A program made the position numbers and the translations under genes. A DNA stretch of 64,000 bases from an uncultured Bacilli bacterium. GTDB taxonomy: Bacteria; Bacillota_I; Bacilli_A; RF39; UBA660. The stretch lies in the NCBI GenBank assembly GCA_934130005.1, contig CAKOXD010000005.1, positions 27,401 to 91,400 of the forward strand, given 5' to 3'. This document shows, piece by piece, positions 57,659 to 64,000 of this stretch. Each line of letters begins with the position of its first letter. Within the stretch, counting starts at the first letter, position 1. A model generated the notes under the pieces. It had not been told where the DNA came from. It did no database searches and saw nothing but the letters and a program-made list of their open reading frames with translations.

Positions 57659-59605
57659 TTATTCACTTTTCATTTCAAATATAATATTTCTTAATTCCAT
57701 AGCTCTTTCAAAATCTAATTCTTTTGCTGCTTGTCTCATTTCTTTTTCTAATTCATTTATCATATTTATTTTTTCTTCTTTTGTTAATTCTCTTTTTTCT
57801 TCTTTTACTTCTTTTTTATTTGTTATTACTTCTTTTACCTCTTTTATTATTGTTTTAGGTATTATATTATTTTCTTTATTATATTCTTCTTGTATTTTTC
57901 TTCTTCTTTCTGTCTCTTTGATTGCATAATTCATAGAATCACTCATTGTATCGGCATACATTATAACTCTACCATTTTCATTTCTAGCGGCTCTCCCTAT
58001 TGTTTGAATTAAGCTTCTTTCACTTCTTAAGAATCCTTGTTTATCTGCATCCATTATAGCCACTAAACTTACTTCTGGTATATCAAGTCCTTCTCTAAGT
58101 AAATTTATTCCTACTAATACATCATATTTTCCAAGTCTTAAATCTCTTATAATTTCTAATCTTTCTAATGTTTTTATTTCACTATGTAGATATGCAACTT
58201 TTATATCTAATTGTTTTAAATAATTTGTTAATTCTTCTGCCATTCTTATTGTTAATGTTGTTATAAGTGTTCTTTCATTTTTTTTGCACTGAATATCTAT
58301 TTCTTCTATTAAATCATCCATTTGATTTAATGTTGGTTTTACTATTATTTTTGGATCTAATAATCCTGTTGGTCTTATTATTTGTTCTATTATTTTTTCT
58401 TTTGATGCTTCTATTTCATATTCACCTGGAGTAGCTGATATACATATAACCTGATCTATTTTTTTTTCAAATTCTTCAAATTTAAGTGGCCTATTATCCA
58501 TTGCACTTGGTAATCTAAAGCCATAATCTACTAATACCTTTTTTCTTGCTTGATCTCCATTATACATTCCTCTTACTTGTGGAATTGTTACATGTGATTC
58601 ATCTATTACCATTAAAAAATTATTTTTAAAAAAATCTATTAATGTTGTTGGTGTTGCTCCTGCTGGTTTTAGTGCCAAATGTCTAGAATAATTTTCTACT
58701 CCTCTACAGGTTCCTGTTTCACTTAACATTTCTAAATCATAATTTGTTCTTTCTTTTAACCTTTGATATTCTAACAATTTATTTTCATTTTTAAATTTTT
58801 CTAGTTGGTCTTCTAATTCTATTTTAATATTTTCTATAGCTTTTTTTAATTTTTCTTCATTAGTTACAAAGTGACTTGCTGGAAATAAGCTTATACTTTT
58901 TTTACTATTAACAAGAGCTCCTGTTATTACATCATATTCATATATATTATCTATTTCATCTCCAAAAAAATCTATTCTTAATGCTTTACCGTGTTGATTT
59001 ATTGGCATTATTTCTAATATATCTCCTCTTACTCTAAATGTTCCTCTCTTTAATTCAATATCATTTCTTTCATATAACATATCTATTAATTTTAATAATA
59101 TTTCATCTCTATTTACATTATCTCCTACTGATAAAGTTAACATTTTATTTTTATATTCTTCTATTTCACCTATTCCATAAATACATGATACTGATGATAC
59201 TACTATTACATCATCATAATTTAAAAGAGCTGATGTTGCATAGTGTCTAAGTTCATCTATTTCATCGTTTATTGATGCATCTTTTTCTATATACGTATCT
59301 GTTTTTGCTACATATGCTTCAGGTTGATAGTAATCATAATATGAAACAAAATAGCACACATGATTATTTGGAAATAATTCTTTTAATTCTGCATAAAGTT
59401 GTCCAGCTAATGTTTTATTATGAGCTAAAACTAGGGTTGGCTTATTAACTTTTTCAATTACATTAGCAATGGTAAAAGTTTTTCCTGTTCCTGTTGCTCC
59501 TAGCAAAACTTGATATTTTTCACCATTTTCTATTCCTTTAACTAATTTTTCTATTGCTTGTGGTTGATCTCCACTTGGTTTATATTTTGATTCTAATTTA
59601 AACAT
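57659..59605 (-). CDS. uvrB: UvrB, excision-repair helicase-like subunit
   Basis: A 648-residue subunit of the UvrABC nucleotide-excision repair system. It loads on damaged DNA after UvrA. Walker A LGATGTGKT near 35-43, the YYDYYQPEAYV beta-hairpin region near 89-99, DESHVT near 335-340, the motif VI region QTIGRAARN near 537-545, and the UVR domain (INELEKEMRQAAKELDFERAMELR) near 612-640. Start after AAGGAGGTCAGTCAAT. The first 42 codons exist a second time at 61110-60985. Confidence 0.98.
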   Translation of the reverse strand: MFKLESKYKPSGDQPQAIEKLVKGIENGEKYQVLLGATGTGKTFTIANVIEKVNKPTLVLAHNKTLAGQLYAELKELFPNNHVCYFVSYYDYYQPEAYVAKTDTYIEKDASINDEIDELRHYATSALLNYDDVIVVSSVSCIYGIGEIEEYKNKMLTLSVGDNVNRDEILLKLIDMLYERNDIELKRGTFRVRGDILEIMPINQHGKALRIDFFGDEIDNIYEYDVITGALVNSKKSISLFPASHFVTNEEKLKKAIENIKIELEDQLEKFKNENKLLEYQRLKERTNYDLEMLSETGTCRGVENYSRHLALKPAGATPTTLIDFFKNNFLMVIDESHVTIPQVRGMYNGDQARKKVLVDYGFRLPSAMDNRPLKFEEFEKKIDQVICISATPGEYEIEASKEKIIEQIIRPTGLLDPKIIVKPTLNQMDDLIEEIDIQCKKNERTLITTLTIRMAEELTNYLKQLDIKVAYLHSEIKTLERLEIIRDLRLGKYDVLVGINLLREGLDIPEVSLVAIMDADKQGFLRSERSLIQTIGRAARNENGRVIMYADTMSDSMNYAIKETERRRKIQEEYNKENNIIPKTIIKEVKEVITNKKEVKEEKRELTKEEKINMINELEKEMRQAAKELDFERAMELRNIIFEMKSE

Positions 59606-59741
59606 ATTGACTGACCTCCTTATTATGACTCATATCAACCAGATAATTCGTGTTTAACTATCAAAAATTCGTGTCTTAACCTATTTTATAACATTAAAAA
59701 TATGTCTTTTTTGTATGAATACGAATTTTTGACACCTATTA
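59606..59741. other. Repeat-rich gap upstream of uvrB
   Basis: Contains a 12-bp inverted repeat (TCAAAAATTCGT at 59661-59672 and ACGAATTTTTGA at 59721-59732) and a direct repeat of TTCGTGT followed by TTAAC (from 59647 and 59668). It lies between uvrB and the inserted gene. Role unclear; could be an element end or regulatory. Confidence 0.5.
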
Positions 59742-60878
59742 CTAAATAATTTTCAATAATTTTTTTATAACTAAAAAATCTTCTGGATATTCTTTTAAAC
59801 AATGGTTATTTTTATCAATAATAAATGGTGGTATAAATACTATGTTCCATCCGTTATTTATATATTCTTCTAATTCTTTTTCATAATTTATACAACTAGT
59901 TGTAATAGTTTTTTCCTGCATTGATTCAATTTTATGAAAACCACAGCACCTAACTAATACATCTCCTATATCATCATTAGTCCAATTTATTATTTTATGT
60001 ATTTCATTTTCTGGTTTTTCAGTATATATAAATAAATCTTCAAAAAATCTATAAAAGCATGCTTTAGCATTAATTATACCTAAAATTAATTGGATTATAT
60101 GGTTTTCTCTCGTTACTGGTATTCCATTAATTGACTCTAAATATGCTGGCTGACTTATATAATTTAAAAACACCTTAAATTGTCCTGCAGATATATAACC
60201 ATTTTCTTTTATTTTTTTAGACAGATTTAAATATCCGTTTGAAATTTTATGATTGTCTAATATATTTTCATTATTATTTATAAAATATTTCATTTTATTA
60301 TAATTGAACGTTAAATCCCTACCGCTATGTCCATATTTTCCGGCATTATATAAATAACCATTAGGTGTTATATACCATGCATCTGATTGATATAGATTAT
60401 CTACTTTATCTGGAATATAGTGAATAGTATTGTATTTTTTTAATTCTTCTATTGCTGCAACTATTGTATTATTAAGTGAAGTATAATATTGTTTATTATT
60501 TGGAAATAAATCTATATATAAAATGGATAATCTTTTAATTAGATATAAATAATTTTCTATTGCTCTAGAAGAAAAATTTATTTTCCCATATTCTTCTAAT
60601 ATGTAATAAATTTCTTCTTCTATACTTTCAAATTCACTAGAAATAGAACAGGCATTTTCATAATCAATATATATATTATTTTTAAACCATTCATCAATAT
60701 TAAACCCTTTAAAAATAGTAATTAGAAATTCACTATTTTTAAATAAATCTGCATATTTTTCTATAAATGAAAATGGTATTTTATAATCAAATAATTCTTT
60801 TTTTCCTTTATCTTCAATATCTACTAGTGGTAAATAATAATTCAATCTATTCTCTAATTCTTTATAATATTTAATCAT
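59742..60878 (-). CDS. Protein of unknown function between two uvrB starts
   Basis: A 378-residue soluble-looking protein, no signal peptide or membrane segment. It is rich in aromatic residues, with SDAWYITPNGYLYNAGKYGHSG near 165-186 as the most conserved-looking stretch, plus GYISAGQFKVFLNYIS near 231 and a C-terminal half with NNGWNIVFIPPF. No catalytic motif recognised. The start follows AAAGGAAAG. It lies between intact uvrB and the duplicated uvrB 5' end, so it probably arrived by insertion. Confidence 0.65.
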   Translation of the reverse strand: MIKYYKELENRLNYYLPLVDIEDKGKKELFDYKIPFSFIEKYADLFKNSEFLITIFKGFNIDEWFKNNIYIDYENACSISSEFESIEEEIYYILEEYGKINFSSRAIENYLYLIKRLSILYIDLFPNNKQYYTSLNNTIVAAIEELKKYNTIHYIPDKVDNLYQSDAWYITPNGYLYNAGKYGHSGRDLTFNYNKMKYFINNNENILDNHKISNGYLNLSKKIKENGYISAGQFKVFLNYISQPAYLESINGIPVTRENHIIQLILGIINAKACFYRFFEDLFIYTEKPENEIHKIINWTNDDIGDVLVRCCGFHKIESMQEKTITTSCINYEKELEEYINNGWNIVFIPPFIIDKNNHCLKEYPEDFLVIKKLLKII

Positions 60879-60966
60879 ATAATCTTTCCTTTAGCACCAT
60901 ATCTTAAATTATGTTCTATAATTTTCTTTTTATTGACTAATAATATATCACATATTATTGTGATTT
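60879..60966. other. Gap between the unknown gene and the uvrB fragment
   Basis: No gene is seen. A dyad ATCACA-TATTAT-TGTGAT lies at 60947-60964 and could be an operator or a hairpin; there is no clear T-run, so it is not an ordinary terminator. Confidence 0.4.
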
Positions 60967-61110
60967 TCAATTTTTAATAAAATTCTTACCAGTACCAGTA
61001 GCTCCTAGTAAAACTTGATATTTTTCACCTTTTTCTATTACTTTAACTAACTTATCTATTGCCTGTGGTTGATCTCCACTTGGTTTATATTTTGATTCTA
61101 ATTTAAACAT
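60967..61110 (-). pseudogene. Fragment repeating the first 42 codons of uvrB
   Basis: The minus-strand frame from ATG 61110 reads MFKLESKYKPSGDQPQAIDK and on to LLGATGTGK, the same as intact UvrB apart from E19D, G24V and N27K. It breaks inside the Walker A loop: the T that should follow GTGK is replaced by NFIKN and a stop at 60967. The DNA differs at many third positions from the intact copy, so it is not a recent duplicate. Even the TTGAC before the AGG ribosome site is shared. It marks a boundary of inserted DNA. Confidence 0.9.
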
Positions 61111-61157
61111 ATTGACCTCCCCTTTAATCTTTTGTATTTTATCATTTTATATACAAT

Positions 61158-61190
61158 AAAACAAGGTAATTGTCAAAATACCCTGTTTTT
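61158..61190 (-). terminator. Terminator-like hairpin after a gene remnant
   Basis: AAACAGGGTA and TACCTTGTTT pair (one G-T) around a ten-base loop and lead into T's on the minus strand; on the plus strand five T also follow. Confidence 0.55.
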
Positions 61191-61212
61191 ATTATTATTT
61201 ATTTTAATTAAA

Positions 61213-61407
61213 CTATTTATTATTTCTTAATAATTTTATTTGATTTAAAGTATTATCTACTTGAAGATCATGTTATTTATATAATTCTAATTGATGATTA
61301 TATCCATCATTGCTTATTAAGTATTCCTTTATTTTTTTTATAAAATTATCATCACTTAATCTTTCACATAAATATTGTATATTTTCTTTAATGTTAAAAC
61401 AAAAATT
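61213..61407 (-). pseudogene. Remnant of an unknown gene with an in-frame stop
   Basis: A minus-strand frame reads from about 61407 (NIKENIQYLCERLSDDNF... ELYK) to a TAA at 61273-61275, and then goes on in the same frame for 19 codons (HDLQVDNTLNQIKLLRNNK) to a stop at 61213. It is helical and has lost its 5' end. The source gene is not recognised. Together with the uvrB fragment it fills the 566-base stretch without an intact gene at 60879-61444. Confidence 0.55.
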
Positions 61408-61444
61408 TTATCTTAACTTTCCTTAATTCTAATTATTTGATTTT

Positions 61445-62635
61445 TTAACTAATTGCATTACATTTTTCAATATCTGATTGTAATTTAATTATACTTATTG
61501 CTTGAAGTATAACAAATCCAACAAAGATTGCCATAATAAATTTTGCATTTAAAAACGCCATTAGTATAAATAGGAAATTACTTATAAACCTTCCTATAAA
61601 TAAAGATGTTTCTAATGTTAAAAAATATTCAACTTTATATTCTTTTTTTATTGCTTCTATATTAGAAAAATTAACTATATTTCTTTCGCTAATTAAATTG
61701 GATAATAACTTTGAAATAGTTTGAAACAAATTATATAAAACAACTGTTATTAAATTACAATTCAATAACATTATACATAATAATATTATTGTTATTGGTA
61801 ATGTTATACATAATAGTTTTATATAATATTTAGGTTTTATAACTTTAACAAATAAAAATCCAATTATTATAGAAATAACACTAAATATAGATGTAAATAT
61901 TCCTAAACTTATACTTTCAGAAAATATCTTAATTATATAAATTGTTATAACATATGATAAAGCTCCACCTGAATAAGTTAATCCTAAACAAATATTTGAT
62001 ACAATAATACTTTTCAATTCTGGATATTCTTTCATGGTACCTCTAAATTTTTTTAAATTTGTTTTATTACCTTTTGGAATATTATTATCTTTTAATATTA
62101 CTGATAACATTATTTCTAAAGCCACAATTACTAACACAATCATAATTGTATTAATAAATCCTGATTTTTGAATCATACTTCCAAAAAATAATGGAAAGAT
62201 AATTGATACTATATTTTTGCTACCATTATAAGTACCAAGATACTTTTCTCTATATTTATTTTCTATACCATCAGACTCTATTGTATTATATACAGAATAG
62301 TAAAATCCTTCTTCCAAGCCATATAATATTCCTATTAAATAAATATAATTAACAACTTTTTCTTTCAACAGTATAATGGCTAAAAAGTAAAGAAAATACA
62401 TCACAATACCTATTCTCATTAACCAAATTCTGTTTTTTGTTTTACAATAATTTCTTGATAAAAATATTACTAACCATACAGTTGTCATAGCAACTAGTTC
62501 ATATATTCCAAGCGGTAATATATTATTATTTGAAACGTTAATAAAATATAAAACTAAAAATACATCTACAAAATTAGTTAATATACCTTTTAACAATCTT
62601 AATAAAAATAAAACTTTATAATTTTTACTTAACAT
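61445..62635 (-). CDS. MFS-type transporter
   Basis: A 396-residue protein with about 12 hydrophobic helices and the half-molecule symmetry of the major facilitator superfamily. The loop LSRNYCKTKNRIWLMRIG near 59-76 takes the place of the 2-3 loop, and GLEEGFYYSVYNTIESDG near 106-123 is distinctive. Substrate unknown. The SD AAAGGAG and ATG lie inside the end of a frameshifted HAD phosphatase remnant, so the two genes were once coupled. It resembles in style the cut-off protein at 1-577, but they are not close copies. Confidence 0.82.
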   Translation of the reverse strand: MLSKNYKVLFLLRLLKGILTNFVDVFLVLYFINVSNNNILPLGIYELVAMTTVWLVIFLSRNYCKTKNRIWLMRIGIVMYFLYFLAIILLKEKVVNYIYLIGILYGLEEGFYYSVYNTIESDGIENKYREKYLGTYNGSKNIVSIIFPLFFGSMIQKSGFINTIMIVLVIVALEIMLSVILKDNNIPKGNKTNLKKFRGTMKEYPELKSIIVSNICLGLTYSGGALSYVITIYIIKIFSESISLGIFTSIFSVISIIIGFLFVKVIKPKYYIKLLCITLPITIILLCIMLLNCNLITVVLYNLFQTISKLLSNLISERNIVNFSNIEAIKKEYKVEYFLTLETSLFIGRFISNFLFILMAFLNAKFIMAIFVGFVILQAISIIKLQSDIEKCNAIS

Positions 62636-62838
62636 TAAAATACTCCTTTAAAAATTCTATTATTCTATCATAATTATAATTATTTGTAGTTACAAATTTT
62701 GCATTTAATTTAATCATTGGTAATACATTACTAAGAGCTACACTAGTACCACAATTTTTATCATATCTATATCATTAATTCTATAACCTAATAAAATTAT
62801 TTCATTTTAAGCAATATTCAAATAGTTTTATAATTCTA
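62625..62838 (-). pseudogene. C-terminal remnant of a Cof-type HAD phosphatase
   Basis: Three frames pieced together give TRIIKLFEYCLK, then NEIILLGYRINDIDMIK, then CGTSVALSNVLPMIKL and AKFVTTNNYN...EFLKEYFNVK. This follows the C-terminal motif of Cof-like HAD phosphatases (G-x-x-x-N-D-I-x-M then G-x-x-V-A-x-x-N-A). A missing A in the run at about 62761 and another shift near 62810 break the frame. The 5' three quarters are gone. The stop overlaps the MFS start. Confidence 0.75.
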
Positions 62839-62842
62839 GTAT

Positions 62843-63862
62843 TTAATCAATATTAATACAGTTTCTTCTATCTAAATATAATTTTTTTTCTTTTTCTATT
62901 AGTTTTTCTGTTAGACTTTCATTAGAATCAATAATTTTTTGTTCAAAGTTCTCATCTATATTTTTTAATTTATCCATTATAATTTTCATTTGATTTAATA
63001 AATCAAACATTTCTTGATTATTTTTTACATCATCTATTTTTGATACAGTTCTTTTTAAAATTAAAAAATTATTTATTAAATCATCGGTTGCTATACTTAA
63101 ATCTATATAATTTCTAATATCAGAAATTTCTGATTTTTTATTATTAAATTTATCTTTTATTAAATTAAAAGTGGATTCGATTGTTATTTCATCTGGTATA
63201 TTATTTGGATTTAATATTAAACTATTTAAATATATTTCTTTAGCATATTCACTTATTTCTTTTTCATCACCATAACCATTTACACCAAAATGCATACAAT
63301 AATGAGAACTTTTAGTTCTATATTTTATTGGATTGTTTAGGTAAGTTGAATTGACCTCAATATTTTCTAAGAAAACAAAATCATCTGTATACTTTAAATC
63401 TAAACTATAATCTATTCCTGTAAAATCAAGATTTTCTCCATAATTAATTTTTTTAAATCCTAATTTTTTTAACTTTAATAAAACTTCTTTTATTATTTCT
63501 ATATCCTTTTTATTATTTTTAAGATATTCATAAAAATAATCTTCTGATAAATTTTCTTTACGGTTACCTTTAGGATCATAACTTAAAACAGTCAAATTCA
63601 TTAAGCAAAAGTTTTTATTCATAATTTCAATAGTACTTTTGTGTTTTTTTATAAAAGATTTATATTTATTTGAGTGTATAGAAAATTTTCCTTGTATAAC
63701 ATTGTATAAATCAAAAACAATATCTTTATTTTTTTTTGATTTTATTAATTCTTCTAATTCAGTACAAAATATTTTATAGTTTTCTCCTAATTCACATAAA
63801 GTTATTAATTCATTAATATCTATTTTTTTATATTGTTTATTTAATTCATATTCTAAAATCAT
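62843..63862 (-). CDS. Protein of unknown function near an IS element
   Basis: A 339-residue, highly charged, probably soluble helical protein. The middle (about 140-215) is more folded-looking, with LDFTGIDYSLDLKYTDDFVFLENIEVNSTYL and SHYCMHFGVNGYGDEKEI. The C-terminal third is coiled-coil-like. No motif recognised. The start follows TAGGAGGTTTAAATA. It lies beside gene remnants and an insertion sequence and so may be acquired. Confidence 0.6.
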   Translation of the reverse strand: MILEYELNKQYKKIDINELITLCELGENYKIFCTELEELIKSKKNKDIVFDLYNVIQGKFSIHSNKYKSFIKKHKSTIEIMNKNFCLMNLTVLSYDPKGNRKENLSEDYFYEYLKNNKKDIEIIKEVLLKLKKLGFKKINYGENLDFTGIDYSLDLKYTDDFVFLENIEVNSTYLNNPIKYRTKSSHYCMHFGVNGYGDEKEISEYAKEIYLNSLILNPNNIPDEITIESTFNLIKDKFNNKKSEISDIRNYIDLSIATDDLINNFLILKRTVSKIDDVKNNQEMFDLLNQMKIIMDKLKNIDENFEQKIIDSNESLTEKLIEKEKKLYLDRRNCINID

Positions 63863-63925
63863 TATTTAAACCTCCTATTTATATATTTTATCATTTTTAC
63901 ATAAAAAAAGAAAGTAATACATATT

Positions 63926-64000
63926 TGAACTTGTCAACAAAAAGTAGACAGTAAAAAGATTTTATTTAAACCCTAGTTGAGTTCTATACTCAATTGGGGT
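63926..64000 (-). mobile_element. IS3-family insertion sequence, 3' end only
   Basis: The window ends inside an IS3-like element. On the minus strand the last codons of an OrfB transposase are followed by an end sequence with TGTCTACTTTTTGTTGACA (63951-63933 region), which is typical of IS3/IS150-group terminal repeats. The exact outer edge is uncertain. The rest lies past the right edge. Confidence 0.75.
63962..64000 (-). CDS. IS3-family transposase OrfB, last 12 codons
   Basis: The minus-strand frame from 64000 reads TPIEYRTQLGFK and then TAA at 63962-63964. A C-terminus of the type SPxEYR is characteristic of IS3-family OrfB integrase-core transposases. The start lies outside the window. 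Confidence 0.8.
   Translation of the reverse strand, partial: TPIEYRTQLGFK

Noticed and set aside
59606..59741. Classical Firmicute LexA box (CGAAC-N4-GTTCG) ahead of uvrB
   Set aside because: The CGAAT motifs present do not fit the dyad; they are reported as an unexplained repeat instead.
1..64000. Possible reading of TGA as tryptophan, as in Mollicutes
   Set aside because: Conserved tryptophans (for example in SpoIIR and CotJB) are TGG, and TGA ends genes such as the histidine phosphatase.
1..64000. CRISPR array
   Set aside because: No regularly spaced repeats were seen and no cas genes are present.

Overview
The window is very AT-rich chromosomal DNA from a spore-forming, low-GC Firmicute. 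It uses the standard bacterial code: tryptophan is TGG and TGA acts as a stop. The sporulation genes spoIID, spoIIQ, spoIIID, spoIIR and cotJ sit among Bacillus-like gene neighbourhoods (spoIIID-mbl, yvcK-whiA, rplI-dnaB-yycJ-rlmH). Enzymes are shortened and a phosphoketolase is present. Together these suggest an uncultured gut-type lineage of Bacilli near Erysipelotrichia/RF39; that placement is inference. Most genes lie on the minus strand. Many start with the same ribosome-binding pattern, GGTGAT followed at once by the start codon.

Region by region: 1-1.2 kb holds a cut-off membrane protein and five tRNA genes (Phe, Asp, fMet, Ser, Leu). 1.3-8.5 kb has a thioredoxin-like protein, a glucosaminidase, an RNB ribonuclease, a GNAT and phosphoketolase. 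8.5-10.9 kb is an htpG-hsp20 heat-shock operon under a CIRCE operator. 10.9-15.1 kb has a lipoprotein, a large pilin-like protein with Ig-like repeats, and a UbiB/phasin pair. 15.2-21.6 kb carries compact AddA and AddB recombination subunits. 22-24 kb is a glmS ribozyme plus glmS. 24-26.6 kb has RelQ, a MraZ-like protein and a small UvrD-like helicase. 26.8-29.4 kb is a plus-strand operon: a HAD nucleotidase fused to a nucleoside hydrolase, a histidine phosphatase and an HD hydrolase. 29.5-31.2 kb has tRNA-His, the cotJ genes and two small XRE regulators. 31.2-36.7 kb has typA, a nuclease, membrane proteins and a TagO-like transferase.

36.7-48 kb is a cell-envelope and sporulation block: mbl, spoIIID, spoIIQ, spoIID, ywzB, rpiB, an ATP-grasp ligase with alr, rpmE, a BI-1 protein, murA, fba, mntP and spoIIR. 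Two paralogous tail-anchored proteins lie next to spoIIR and mntP. 49.3-54.2 kb is one operon: yvcK, whiA, rplI, dnaB, yycJ, rlmH. 54.3-55.1 kb is a divergent XRE/membrane-protein pair with two perfect palindromic operators. 55.5-59.6 kb is uvrB, yvlD-like, lgt, trxB.

From 59.6 kb to the right edge the DNA changes character. It has two genes of unknown function, an MFS transporter, a frameshifted HAD phosphatase remnant, another gene remnant with an in-frame stop, a second copy of the first 42 codons of uvrB, and the 3' end of an IS3-family insertion sequence. This looks like a junction where DNA was inserted beside the 5' end of uvrB and has since decayed. It is the least ordinary part of the window, together with the duplicated tail-anchor cassettes at 47-49 kb.
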